From Phialocephala subalpina (Eukaryota > Ascomycota > Leotiomycetes > Helotiales > Mollisiaceae): 64,000 nucleotides of DNA. The stretch is from positions 122,656 through 186,655 of the forward strand of contig FJOG01000049.1 in assembly GCA_900073065.1 (NCBI GenBank). The letters are read 5' to 3'. Below the pieces are notes generated by a model that was not told the origin of the DNA, ran no database searches, and saw only the letters and a list, made by a program, of their open reading frames with translations. Made by a program: the position numbers and the translations under genes. Shown here one piece after another: positions 21,617 through 35,018 of the stretch (the first letter of the stretch is position 1; every line of letters starts with the position of its first letter).

Positions 21617-23498
21617 TCAACTCTTCTGAGCCGCTTGGCCAGCCTCTCTCTGCTTCGCTTCCGCCTTCAGCGCCGCCTCCCTCTTCTGCTTTGCAACGTA
21701 CTTCATGTTATCATTGAATTGTTCGTTCCCCCTCCCCATGATGTCCATCTTTTGTTTGCGAAACGTGAGGAGGGTAGCTAGGACACAAGCTCCTGATATC
21801 GCAGCACAAACCTTCATACTCTCGCTAAAACTATCCGAGTACGTCTGTCTCACTGCTTCAAGCTGAGCAGGAGACATTTCGCGTGCGGAGTTCTGGAGAG
21901 TTTCGAGTTGGAAGGATGTTACGAGGTGGGTCTTTATTAGACGCGAGGATTGTAGGATGCCGAGGATGGCGGTTGAGGCTGCGATGCCGATGGAGCCGCC
22001 GAGGACGCGGGCTTGGGCTACTATTCCTTGTGCGACGGCTGCTCTCTTGTCAGCATAGTTCAATTTGGAGGTGGAGAGGGAGGGGACTCACTTCTGTCTC
22101 TGAGTTCGCATTCTAGACTAGCGCCCATTGAGACGGTTGATACCATAAGTCCGAAACCTAGACCGACGAATACTTCGAATCCGTACATTTTTGCTGGCAG
22201 TGACACGGCATTCTCGAGACTTGAGAGAGCGCCTGAGCCGATGGTCATTAAGATTGCTCCGGTGAACAGAGTTGGGAAGATGAAATCCTTCTTGCTGTTC
22301 ACCATTCCGGATATCGTGCTTGCGACCGCCACTGAACCGAGCATAGGCATCAGCGAGACGCCAGCAGTGAGTTGACTCCTGCCGTTGACGACCTGTATCC
22401 GGAGCGGTAATCCATAGATGACCATGAAGTATGGAAATCCAGCTAGAAGTGTCGTGGCGAAATGTCCCATAAAGACTCGTCGTTTGATGAGGCGGAGTGG
22501 AAACATCGTCATTAGAGTCGATTCCCACTTTCGAGCTGCCAGGACCTCCCATCCGAACAATGCAAACCACAACACAACCCCTACCACCAACGGTGCTACA
22601 AATATAGCTTTGTTCCATACATCAGCCCTCAATCCCGCTTCCTGGAACGAAAACACAACCAGCACAGAAGCCGCAATCACGAGACCTGCTCCCAGGAAAT
22701 CCAGCTGCTTCAATGGTCTCCGTTCCGGATGATGAATCTGATGTGGTTTCGGCCATGCGATGATGAAAGCTATCAAAGGAATAATCCCAATTGGAGCATT
22801 AATCCAGAAAATCCACCTCCAAGTTGTTCCATGCGTAATCGCACCTCCAACAACAGGTCCAAGGACTCCAGCCATCGCAACCACAGCACCAATAACCGCA
22901 CCCGCCAACTGCTGCATCTTCGGCTGCGGTGCGATCTCTGGGATGATCACGAATGCCAGGGAATATAATCCCGATCCTCCAATTCCTTGAAGTACTCGAC
23001 AGGCGATGAGTTGATTGAGAGTTTGAGAAAAGCCGCAACCGAGAGAGAAGGCGAAGAAGATGATGAAGGCAGCGACGTAGGCGTTTCGACGTCCTGTCAC
23101 GTCGGCCATTCGGGCAAAGAGAACGGCGCAGCCTAGGTAGCTGAGGGTGTAGGCTAGGGCTACCCAATTGATGGAGTTGATAGTTTTGAGGTCTTCTCCG
23201 ATTGTGAAGAGGGCTGTTGCGACGATGGTGGTGTCGAGGAGTGAGAGGAAGAGTCCGAAGCAGATACTGTCGCAAATTAGATTTGATGGCCTTCACATTT
23301 GGAATGCACCTACGAAATAGAGAGCGAGATGAGTCGCCATCTTGGTAGGACAGGTCCATTTGGTGCCCCTGGTGGTCCTAAAGTTGGTGCAGCGAGAGGA
23401 CCCGGTGGCGGTGTTGGTGTCCGTGTTCCTTCCTCCATAACTCGGACGCTATCGCTCGCCGGCGAATTCGATTCTTCTTTCTCGGACATAGCTGTCAT
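21617..23498 (-). CDS. MFS drug:H+ antiporter, DHA2 (14-TM) type
   Basis: Three exons on the minus strand. Exon 1 from ATG 23498 is Pro-rich (TPTPPPGPLA), then TM1 spans an intron of about 46 nt (SLSI / CFGLFLSLLDTTIVATALF, the DHA2 motif D1 with LDTTIV). The long middle exon has RMADVTGRR (motif A), CRVLQGIGGSG (motif B) and GVLGPVVGGAI (motif C, typical of exporters), and WRWIFWINAPIG. A second intron (about 22097-22054) leads to the last exon, with AVAQGIVAQARVLGGSIGIA and a Lys/Ala-rich tail. Such proteins export toxic compounds or secondary metabolites across the plasma membrane. Confidence 0.9.
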
Positions 23499-24890
23499 GA
23501 TGCCGTGTAGAGAACTTCTGAAGGCTCAAATAATCATACGAGACCTTCTTCCACGCATGCAGCATGCAGCATGCCATCAGTGAAGACAGGTACACTGATT
23601 TAGCCCCATGAAATGAGAAGCTTGATTCAAAGCTCCCTTCACAACCCACACACGAACATCACTCCATCCTATATATCCAAACTTTCACTTGAGGACGAAT
23701 AAGCAAGATCATGTAAGCGCGGATAGATCTTCAACGCCGCCAGCGTGGTACGAAGTGCAGACCAAATCCATAAAAGCGAGTGCGAGAGGCACAGCTCTTT
23801 TAAAAGAAAAACCCGCCATTCTGGAACGGCAACAGAAACCACGATTACAGACCCCACTCCAGGGTTCAAACCAAGAGATCCACTCATGCATCCAGGGCGG
23901 GAAGGCCCGTGGCCGGATTGGGTCGTGCACCGAACCGCTGCATCTTTCACCATCGAGAAATCGCAGGCATCGAGGATGTACGGACGTAGGGTAAACCAAT
24001 CTCACCTCCCCTCCATACGCGTATGTTTGCACTACATCAAATATACGTGAAATTCGTCTAAAGTGCCCAATGATGCATGCAGTTGTATAAAGGGCGGTCT
24101 CTTTTTGAAGGATGGGGATGTTGTGTTGTCCAACGCACGATTAGCAGTGCGACAGAAGCGGGAAAGTTAAGCGGTCGGACAGGCATATTTGGCCGTGGCC
24201 CGAGGATTGAGGACGGGCTGAGATTGGTGTTCCCGGGGGATTTTAGGCGAGTTGAGATGCCTGGGACCGAATGAGGTGTGAGACAGATGGCGACTGGTCG
24301 ACGGGTAAAATGTTTGACGAGATGCGAGACAAAAGCAGAACGAGATGCGACCTCGGACGGGAGACAATTGGTCGAGTGAAGCGAAATCTGATGGAGAGGC
24401 TTTGTGGAGGTGATGCCGGCAATTCGAAGATTGGATAGTCCTAGATAACGCCGCTATAGATGACATCCGATTCATCCAAATGTAAATGCTTTGATTGACC
24501 AGCAACAACCGTAGAGGCGTCTCCCTCCTTAGCTGACGACCGTCCATAGCTCGTTCTGGCAGGAAGAGAAGAGTTGTACCGAGCGAGTATAGAGCGAAGA
24601 GGTATACTTGCATCTTCAAAGTACGCCATGGCCAGGACCAAGAAGATGCAGCTTCAGAACTCCAAGGGAAGGCTGGACATCCATAGAAAAGTCCGAAAGT
24701 CCTACGATATGGCACTTGCCGAACTGCCCAAGTCTGCCACCAAGACTAACCTGCCAGAGGCGTATGTATGTAAAGTCTGAAGAGAGATGATTGAAGCAGT
24801 CGAAGCCGTGATGCAGAAGCCCCAGCACATAGCTACATTCCAACAGCTCTATGCCCAGCGCCTCAATATTCTCGCAATTCTCCATTGTCC
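23499..24890. other. Intergenic, no supported gene
   Basis: Frames of 60-180 codons on both strands show no family. A short plus-strand frame at 24627-24779 begins MARTKKMQLQNSKGR; the histone-H3-like first residues are coincidental. Nothing further supported. Confidence 0.4.
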
Positions 24891-25571
24891 TCAATGTTTG
24901 GCCGCCTCCGCCTCCTTCGTCTTCCTCCTCACCGCAGCATCAATCCTCTGATGACATCCATACCCCTCAATGAAGCAGCTAACAACCCACTTCCACCAAA
25001 GCGCCGTTCCTCTCTCCACACCGTGTTTTCGTAGTCGGGTCCTATCCATCAAATACGCCTCCCCAAGATGAATCACCACAACAGGCAACGCAATCGTCTT
25101 CGCAATCCAAACAAACCATTCCGGTCCCCCAGGCCAATACTTCAACGGAACATCGTAGAACCACGTCCCAGGCACAATCCGATTCCTCATCGCAAAGACC
25201 CCAAATGTAAACAGGCAGATGCCAAACACGAAGATGTGAAATGGCTTTCGCGGAGGTTCGTAGCTCGTGATCTTGATATTCGACACATCTAACGCGGTTC
25301 GCGCCTCGCGGTCCATGTCGACGGTCCTCGTGCGTGCTTCGGCCCAAGAGGTCATCGGAGGAGAGAATGGGATCGAGTATGCCTTGCCGTCGGTGGTTTG
25401 AAGACTCATGTGTGCTAGAGAGATGGACGATATTTGGGCGTTGCGTGTAGAGCGCGCGGATAGATGGCAGTAGTGTTGGAGGTAGAGGGAGAGGGAGTCG
25501 GCGTGGTCTGCGTTCATGTGTTTGATGATTCGCGCTTTTGCGGCTTCGTCTTTGGAGATTGGGTCTGCCAT
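24891..25571 (-). CDS. DUF2470 plus DUF4499-like membrane protein
   Basis: A single-exon 226-aa protein. Residues 8-95 match the DUF2470 fold related to the C-terminal half of haem-utilisation and pyridoxamine-oxidase-like proteins (RIIKHMNADHADSLSLYLQHY, then TDGKAYSIPF and EARTRTVDMDREAR). Residues 115-215 hold about three membrane segments (FVFGICLFTFGVFAMRN, IALPVVVIHLGEAYLM, WWKWVVSCFIEG), like the DUF4499/TMEM254-type tail. The combined architecture is common and conserved in ascomycetes; function is unknown. The gene looks intact and unlike its repeat-rich surroundings. Confidence 0.85.
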   Translation of the reverse strand: MADPISKDEAAKARIIKHMNADHADSLSLYLQHYCHLSARSTRNAQISSISLAHMSLQTTDGKAYSIPFSPPMTSWAEARTRTVDMDREARTALDVSNIKITSYEPPRKPFHIFVFGICLFTFGVFAMRNRIVPGTWFYDVPLKYWPGGPEWFVWIAKTIALPVVVIHLGEAYLMDRTRLRKHGVERGTALWWKWVVSCFIEGYGCHQRIDAAVRRKTKEAEAAKH

Positions 25572-26897
25572 TAGGAGCTGCTGTCTTGTTTATGCGTGGA
25601 AGTTGAGGAAGGTATTCGGTGAATGCGGGAATGGAGAGGTGTTGGTGTTGGTGTCGATGTCGATGTGGTGATGAGTTTGTTGTTTTGAGATGTTGAGAGC
25701 TTCGAGATGTTACCTCGGAGCTTTCGTATTCGTATAAGCTCTCGTTTAGACTCGGCTTCACGTTTTTCTACTGGTGTGTTTTTCAAATCTTCAACTTTCA
25801 CACCTTCACTTCACCACTTCAAAATCCCTCACCCACCGACTAAGATGAGGCTATATGTCATGTCCTTTTCAATGATATGCCTTAAGGTGAGGCTTCTTCA
25901 GAACGCTTACTCGCCCCCTTCAAGTTCCAGCAGCACAGCTCCGAGACTAGCCGACACCTTCACTCAACGATCCGTACCTTCACTCCATTCAAGAGTTGCA
26001 TCGGGATTGGCTCAGGGCTACCATGCTCTTGATTGCTATAAAGCACAAGTGTGGTTTCACTGACAGTAATCATTAAAAACTCTGTCACGTGACACATCAC
26101 CGTCACTGTATGTTCTTTCATGGCATTGCGAGTCATTACGATCAAGTTTTGAATTGAGGCAAACTTCTTGCAGATATTTCATAGATAGCCAAGCCCTGGT
26201 GCCAAGTCTCTGTTCTTTCCACGTGTAGTCAAGACTCACAGTCCTTGGCCCGGCGGAGCCATTTCCGCTCCGCCATCTTGCTCACATTTCGGCATTTGCA
26301 ATTACGTAACGACCAAAAATAACCAACGAGTCTTTTCCTTACCCCTGAAGCTATGGGGTAACACATCTCAACTATGGGGTAATACCGTTCCAGGGCACCT
26401 CATCAGCAGACGAGGCAATTGACGTTGCGTTAGTCAAGACGAAGCACGATTTATAAAAGTGCGGGGAACGATTGGTTGCGGATGTCTTGGCATCAATGGC
26501 GAGTTTGACGTGGTCGAGAACGTCAAAGCTGTTGGATATTTTGAGATGATATCGTTGCTTTCTTGGACATGGTGAGGAGTACGATTGATAATAGTATCGT
26601 TGGCGATTGGATGTTTGCGGTATAAGCATTGAAGACTTTTGCATTGCAAGGCATTATGCTCGTGCCAAATGTCGTGACGACGGTGTACAAAGTTTTCATC
26701 CGAGCTTGCCTTCGTCGTATCTCGATCTCACGATGGCAGAATTTTTGCGGAAGGTGAATTGGTATATAATGCCTTAGCTCCATTTTTCCATTCTTCGCCA
26801 GATACATTTCGTGTAACCAAGATCTTGCCTTTGCGATATCCTCTTCCGCATCCTTGATCTACGCAACACCTACAAACCGTCCTACAGAATCCTCAAT
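25572..26897. other. Intergenic; one hairpin and a short direct repeat
   Basis: No supported gene. At 26253-26275 GGCGGAGC and GCTCCGCC form an 8-bp perfect stem with a 7-nt loop. The word CTATGGGGTAA occurs twice at 26351 and 26375. Minus-strand frames at 26372-26807 are not recognisable. Confidence 0.4.
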
Positions 26898-28394
26898 ATG
26901 TCGCACATTGCCTTCATGGATTGGGTAGACGCTATGAAAGGAGTAACGCCCAATCTCCCCGGCTGCTCTCGTTTGGAGAAACTTCCGAGCGAGATCCTCA
27001 GCCAAATTCTAGAGCATGTCACAACGCCAGACACTACCCACAAGTCTCAATATATGGCGGACCGTCTTCCAGGTAGCATCTCCAATAACCTCCTTATACT
27101 TGCATTTACTAACTTTAGCACAGTCAATCCTAATGCGCAAACGCAGAAGACGAGCTTGTTCTCCTGTCTCCTGACGTCCCGCCGAGTGTTCGAGGTCGCC
27201 CTCTTGTTGACGTACCGATGCCCAAAGGTCGGAAACTTCGACAAATTCCTCGACGTACTCTCCAGAAGATCGCAGTACCAACATCTCGTTCGATCACTTG
27301 ATCTCTCAGCAACAAGACCCGCCGCGTCCCTCATGTATCTTCCGAATTGTCTTGCATCGACGTCTGGCCTCAAACGATTGAGCGTCCCACTCGATGCCTT
27401 CAAGCCCCGTGGTACAGCGCGCAACATCTTCTTCGGCTTGCCGCAACTGGAATCCATTGAGATTACTGATAGGTATCGCGATGACCGGGACCTTATTCTC
27501 ACTGCCGGCGAATTTGAGGGGTTGAGCGACACTACCATGAGTTCAATAACCACCCTTTCCCTGACAGAAGTCCTATTTGGCGATTGCCTGATACATATCC
27601 TACCAAGATGTCCAAACCTTAGAATCCTGGATTTGAAGCGCTGCTCTTTCGACGCCCAAGATTTGTCTGCGCTCCACCCCGACGCAAGATTGACTCAACT
27701 CATTCTCGAAGAGTGTCAGGGGCTCAATGGGGATGAGATTACACAATTCATTACCAACCACCTTGCTGTCACAACCACACTTGAGGTTCTGAATTTGGGT
27801 AGATTGCATACAGGTCATGGCCCATCACTGCAAACCGAAAACGTCACCACGATTCTTGAGAAAGTCCCCGCAAGCTTGCGCTCTCTTGATCTTGGGGGCT
27901 CCAGGATGAGCGTTAGCCATATTCCTCTCCTTCAGAGGTTGGGCACACAACTAGAGGAGCTTGGTTTGGGTCACTGTCTCGCGATGGAGGACATAGAGGA
28001 AATCCTGCTTGGGTCCCAGTACGACCTCAGCGAAACCGCAATTGATACACCAGCCAACAAGGACACTCCGACGAACCCGCAACTAGCTACTCTCGCCACT
28101 GCAGTTTCGGCAACTCAACTTCAACAACGAATTCGATCCTTGTCGCTCAAGAACAAAGCCACGAAAACACTAAAGCCAACAATTAGACACCTGGATCTAC
28201 GCAATTCCCCCGGCATTCCCGTTGACGAACTACGCCTCTGCCTTCTGTTCGGTGCTCAGTCTCTGCCACTCCACAGAATTGAACTCCAGAATTGCGTTAC
28301 GAGGGACGCGAGGGAGTTGATTCGGGTCTGCGCCGCTGTGGGATGGAAAGTCGAGTGGGTTGGAAGGAGAATCTGGATCGAGAGAAAGGCGTGA
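26898..28394 (+). CDS. F-box / leucine-rich-repeat-like protein, paralogue 1
   Basis: A frame of 498 codons. Residues about 22-45 (LEKLPSEILSQILEHV) are an F-box, the Skp1-binding motif of SCF ubiquitin ligases. The remainder has repeated leucine-rich elements (LPRCPNLRILDLKRCSF, SLRSLDLGGS, TIRHLDLRNSPG) and ends VGWKVEWVGRRIWIERK. A 51-nt segment (27073-27123) has a GT donor, a TTTACTAAC branch and a CACAG acceptor at the exact place of the paralogue's intron; because it is 3n and stop-free, the frame stays open with or without splicing. It is tandem with paralogue 2. The likely target-binding part is the LRR region; targets are unknown. Confidence 0.8.
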   Translation: MSHIAFMDWVDAMKGVTPNLPGCSRLEKLPSEILSQILEHVTTPDTTHKSQYMADRLPGSISNNLLILAFTNFSTVNPNAQTQKTSLFSCLLTSRRVFEVALLLTYRCPKVGNFDKFLDVLSRRSQYQHLVRSLDLSATRPAASLMYLPNCLASTSGLKRLSVPLDAFKPRGTARNIFFGLPQLESIEITDRYRDDRDLILTAGEFEGLSDTTMSSITTLSLTEVLFGDCLIHILPRCPNLRILDLKRCSFDAQDLSALHPDARLTQLILEECQGLNGDEITQFITNHLAVTTTLEVLNLGRLHTGHGPSLQTENVTTILEKVPASLRSLDLGGSRMSVSHIPLLQRLGTQLEELGLGHCLAMEDIEEILLGSQYDLSETAIDTPANKDTPTNPQLATLATAVSATQLQQRIRSLSLKNKATKTLKPTIRHLDLRNSPGIPVDELRLCLLFGAQSLPLHRIELQNCVTRDARELIRVCAAVGWKVEWVGRRIWIERKA

Positions 28395-28658
28395 GATGAC
28401 ATGGATGAAAAATGCTTGTTTCTGGCGCAAAAAGTCTTTTAGGTAATATTAATGTTATTCTTCTACCACACGACACTTTTTCTCTTCTGCGCGATAAGGA
28501 TTCTCGCTACATATTGTTGAAGGTGAATTAGTACATAAGCTGCCGCTAGTCCCGCTTCAGCACTCCTCAAGCGATGCCGCAAATAAAAAGGCTATCGTGT
28601 TGCACTCCTTCCACCTTCCAAACACCACATTTTTAATTCCCCAAACAAAGTCTCAAAC

Positions 28659-30168
28659 ATGTCGCACACATCACCGAAAGACCTTTCGCCAAACGCGCCG
28701 GGTTGTGCACCTCTAGAGAAACTCCCGAATGAGATCCTTCATCATATTTTGGGACATCTCGCTACGCCCGACACGACACTGATATCCCACGAAATATCAG
28801 GCAATCTTCCAAGTAAATCACCGTTGATAAAAATGATGCGGCCATCTACTAACACACGAATTAGAGCTCAATCCCAACCCCGAAGTCGAAACGACGACCT
28901 TGTTCCCGTGCCTCTTGACCTCCCGCAGGTTCTACGACGTTGCGCTTCCGTTGGCATCTCGATGCCTGAAGATTGAGTCCGCCAGAAAGGTGGCTTACGT
29001 CCTCATGACTAAATCCGACCACAGATCCTCCATTCGATCAGCAGGCCTTCCAACAAGCTCTGTCAATACGTTGGTCAAATCGTCTCTATCATTGGCCACC
29101 CGCATCACACGACTTAGCATCCAGCTCCAATTCATTGACAACTTCACATCAGCGAGGAAGATATTCTTTGGCTTTGAAAGCCTACAGTCCATCGAGGTCT
29201 TTCAGAACATCAACGGCACTTGTCATAATCACTTCTTCAACAGTTATAGTCATTATGACCGTCCCTGCACGCCAGGATTTGGCGATCCGGAGCTCTTCAG
29301 CACGATATCCAGTCTATCCCTTCGAAGTGTCAAGTATTTTGACTTTCTACAGGGTGTTCTTCTATGCTGTCCCAATCTTCGAGTGCTGGATATCCAAAAT
29401 GCTTACGTCGCTCCAGCCATCTTCTCCATCGACGGACCTCTCCATAAGGACGCAAGACTGAGCCACCTTATCGTCACAAGATCTTGTCATATACCTAAAA
29501 ACACCTTCTTGTCGTCCCTGACTGACCATCCCGCCTTGGGAGACTCTTTGGAGGTTCTGGGTTTCGGGGGGAATTGGTGCCGCGGGCCCTGGTTTGAGGC
29601 CGGAACATCGGAAAGAATGCATATCATGGCACTTTTGAACAACCCACCCAGAAAGCTACGATCTTTGGACCTCAAACACGCCTCAATGGAAGTTCGCGAC
29701 GTCCCACTGCTTCGGAAACTCAGTACAAAGCTCACAGAGCTAGGTCCACCAAGCAATCTCAAGATACCAGATGTGGAGGATGTTGTCCTTGGGAACTGGT
29801 ACAATCTCTCGTCCGAAACTACTCACCTTCAAGCAGACGAAACCGCAACTCTAAACCCTACTCTAGCCACCATGACAAACGCTGTCGAGATATCTGACCT
29901 TCGACGAGCGATCGACTCAGTTTCACGCAAAGACGGAGAGAATGACGGAGGGCCAAGTATCAGACATCTGGATCTGCGATTCATCAATGCCGACTTCGAC
30001 GATCTGCGCCGTTCCGTCCTATTGGGTCCACAGTCTCTGCCTCTGAAGACAATAGACCTTCCCTATACTATCGGAGCAAAGAGCGAGGATTTTTCAAATA
30101 TTTGCGTTGCGGTGGGATGGAAACTTCACTCGGAAGGTAGTCGGTATTGGATTGAGAGAAATGGTTAG
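28659..30168 (+). CDS. F-box / leucine-rich-repeat-like protein, paralogue 2
   Basis: Two exons (28659-28812 and 28865-30168, intron 52 nt) give 485 aa. It starts with the same layout as paralogue 1: APLEKLPNEILHHILGHL (F-box), then LPK/LNPN across the intron, FPCLLTSRRFYDVALPL, LRR-like CCPNLRVLDIQNAYV and RKLRSLDLKHASM, PSIRHLDLRFI and the shared end VGWKLHSEGSRYWIERN. Identity is moderate, so the tandem duplication is not recent. A third, dead relative lies at 33023-34034. Presumed substrate adaptor of an SCF complex. Confidence 0.8.
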
Positions 30169-30272
30169 GAGTGTAGAGAGAGCCATGGCTTCGGGCTTGT
30201 CAGGGTAGTGTATTGTACTAAAGAAACAAAAAATCATCATGCATTTTTGTATCCTCTTCCCCCGCGTAGTGA

Positions 30273-32271
<1,999 letters not shown>

Positions 32272-33022
32272 GATGCTCAAATTTCCTTAAGGTTCAAGTG
32301 TAGAAAGTTTGGGTCGAGAATAAAAGAAGATCGATGTTCCGTTCTCAAAATGATGGTAAAGAAAATGATGAGATCGATTTGTAGATGTGCTCGGCTCTGG
32401 TGGGCTCGGATAATGGCGGAGTACCGATTGCGGGGTACTTCCGTACATTTTCTTTTAAAGGCGATGCTGCCCGAAGCTTGAGAATCATCAACTAATAAGT
32501 CCAGTCATCAAACATTATGCATCAAATGTTTGAAAGCAAAGACTCCTGTCCAAAGAGTACTGAAGGCTCCGGGAATGCCCCTGTTCCCTCTCAAAACCCA
32601 TTATCTTTTCATCTGCGATGCGTTTCGCCACCACGTGTTCAGTGCTTTCTTCCAAGTTCTCCACTTGTGAAGTGTTTGAATGTGTGTGGGACTTTTTGTA
32701 CTTTGACTAATTTGTATGCATAAGTCCGATAATTCTCGGAAGCAACTGTTTACTTGAGATGTCCGAGAGCCGATCAGGGGTCCTTGTAACTGCTAAAACG
32801 CTAGTGGCGTCCGTCGCACGGTGATTCTCGAGTTACATTCATATAGTCTAGTCTTTGTGCAACTGTGAATAGCGTCTAAAATTTTGAAGTGTTATTCAAA
32901 GGTCACCTCTTGTTTATCAGAACCCTAGAAGAACTAGATGCGCTGAGTTGTCACATTTTACCCTACAAGAACCACTGAAACATCATTTGAAGACCTAACT
33001 ATCTCTTAATATCAAGCTTAAG
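32272..33022. other. Intergenic, no supported gene
   Basis: Promoter side of the decarboxylase gene plus unassigned sequence. A 68-codon plus frame at 32517 is not convincing. Confidence 0.45.
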
Positions 33023-34034
33023 ATGTCATCCACAAGGAGTGGCCAGATTAATCTTCCAGCCAGACCGAGGATAGCAGCAGAGTCTGCAAGTGAACCGGCT
33101 CCCAAACTCGACAAATTGCCTACAGAACTTCTCGAAGTTATATTCAGCAACCTCTTTCCGCCAGGCTTGTTAGAACCTTGCACTCTGGACAAGGGACGAG
33201 AGCAGAACTATGGTCTCCACAAGGCAACAAAACCATCGAAGAAGGATTGGCGCTACATATTGACATCGAAGAGAATCTATACCATCGCCCTACCTTTCCT
33301 TTATCGACATGTCCATTTCTACACCTCGCTCTGTGCTAAGCCTTTATGAGGAGTATCAGAGCTGACCATCGTTTGGGAGCGTACGTGCATTCCTTCGAAC
33401 TTGGAAGCTGTTTGAGTCCAGCTGAAACATCCGAACTTGTTGGGCTTATGCCTAATGTTGAGACTATTAACGTGCGACTAAAACGAGACTCGAGACGGAA
33501 CATGGACCTCACTGACTTTGCTCGTCTGACCTGATTCCAATGTAACTGAGGTGGGTGTTCTGGGTCTCGACAACATCAAGATAACGGCACCCAAGTGTCT
33601 CTGCCAAGGACAGTTTCTACCTTCATTATGCGCAGCCCGCATTAGATTGCCTCCTAGGATACACTTGAAAACATCATTTCACAGCTTCCAAAACTCGGCG
33701 GTCTCGAAATTTCCACAGGCGAGTTCTCGGTGGACCTCTTGACGGCAACTCACAGAGACGCAAGACTATCAGTTCTCTACCTTCGAAAAGATCGGACGCC
33801 TACTCCTGATAACCTTCGACAGTATGCGAGTTTGACATCTCCACCATGGACCACCCTGAACAAAAGAAGATCAAGCATTCGAGGCTACTGAGATCCAGGC
33901 CCGAAAAATTGAGAACAATAACTGCAAACAAAGATTCGTTTGGGCAGCAGATCATTCTGTCGGCATTGTCGACTAGGAGATGGAAGGTGACTGAAGGATG
34001 GTGGGAAAAATTGTGGATTGAAAGACTACCATAG
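33023..34034 (+). pseudogene. Decayed F-box gene
   Basis: ATG 33023 opens a frame with a clear F-box (KLDKLPTELLEVIFSNLFPPG) and DWRYILTSKRIYTIALPFLYRHVHFY, the usual next block in fungal F-box proteins. A stop follows at 33349. Further pieces in other frames continue the fold: HRLGAYVHSFELG, VGLMPNVETINV (33346-33534) and a last piece (33846-34034) ending WKVTEGWWEKLWIERL, like the ends of the two tandem F-box paralogues. The multiple frame changes and stops cannot all be introns, so this is a relic of the same family. Confidence 0.65.
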
Positions 34035-34464
34035 GCCAGGGACTTCATAGAATTTACCACTATAGTCATACTCGACTTTTTTCCCCCGCTGGTTCTGTTT
34101 TAGTGTCTGGACGTGAGCAGCGGCTGCTTTAACCTGGGCCGAGGGTGAGCAATCTTGAGCATGACCTTAGCACGGCCTGAGCAACTTGAGCACAGGGCAG
34201 AGTCAGCCTGAACATGCACTAAGGAGCCCATTTTAGTACCCAATGGGCCCGTTTTGGCTCCCTTGAGGCCCAGTTATACTTTCCTCATCTTGTCTCTAGG
34301 CGCAGGGCCTATTTTGGCTCCGACCGGGATTCCTCCAAACCCATTTTTGGATCCACATTCGCTTACATAAAGTTAAATGGCTTAGCCTCATCATTCCATA
34401 ACGTCTCTTTAACGTCTACGGGGGCGATTTCATGTGATATGAATTTTAGTGGCATTTATTTTAC
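34035..34464. other. Intergenic, low-complexity GAGCA/GGCCC words
   Basis: Contains repeated (TT)GAGCA(C/T) words (34147-34220) and GGGCCC/AGGCCC words (34225-34310). No coding signal. Confidence 0.4.
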
Positions 34465-34880
34465 TTCTAAGGGGATACTCCTTAAAACCCTCGGCTTATA
34501 TCCGCTTATATTTACTAGGGGGAGACCCCTTGGGAACCCCCCTTAAGAATTGCGTGGCCATAGAATTATAAAGAGTAGGATTTTGGTGTTCCAATTATTC
34601 CAGCGTCCGTCGGCCTTAATGCCTCAGGCAGAAACGTACTGGGAGATTCTGCAATCGCGATTTTGTAGTACGCGACCACTTATTAATTAATAACGCAATA
34701 ACAGATTAATAGATTTGCTTAGAACTTACAATATAAGTATATATAATTGAGTTTCAACTTATTTATAAATCTTAAACAATTTATAAAAGGTTACGTTGAT
34801 TCTTAGAATATAAACAAAAAAGGAGATTTTGGTATTCTTCGGCGATTATTCTCGCTGATATTAAAGTTTGGGAAAATCGA
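34465..34880 (+). repeat. Dispersed repeat, copy 2 (tail part)
   Basis: Homologous to the tail of the copy that runs off the right edge. Shared blocks include GGGGGAGACCCC, CCCCCCTTAAGA, AGAGTAGGATTTTGGTGTTC, GGCCTTAATGCCTCAGGCAG, ATTACTTATTAATTAATAAC-like sequence, and an end ATTAAAGTTTGGGAAAATCG matching ATCAAAGTTTGGGAAAATCG at about 63980. The hairpin head seen in copies 1 and 3 is missing here. The orientation is the same in all three copies. Confidence 0.75.
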
Positions 34881-35018
34881 TCATTCCCTCTTTAACCCCA
34901 CTTTTCACGTGACCCCCCCTTCCCCTTGGAAAAAGTTTACATTAGTCTCGTTATCTCGTAAGGTAGTAAGCAATGCATCCTCTCTTATTCTCAACCTCAT
35001 GTTGATCGCGCCGTTGGA

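Noticed and set aside
23862..23880. GGGTTCAAACC resembling a tRNA T-arm
   Set aside because: No matching acceptor, D-arm or anticodon stem could be placed around it.
24627..24779. Short plus frame beginning MARTK, as in histone H3
   Set aside because: Similarity ends after five residues; the rest is unlike histones and lies in non-conserved intergenic DNA.
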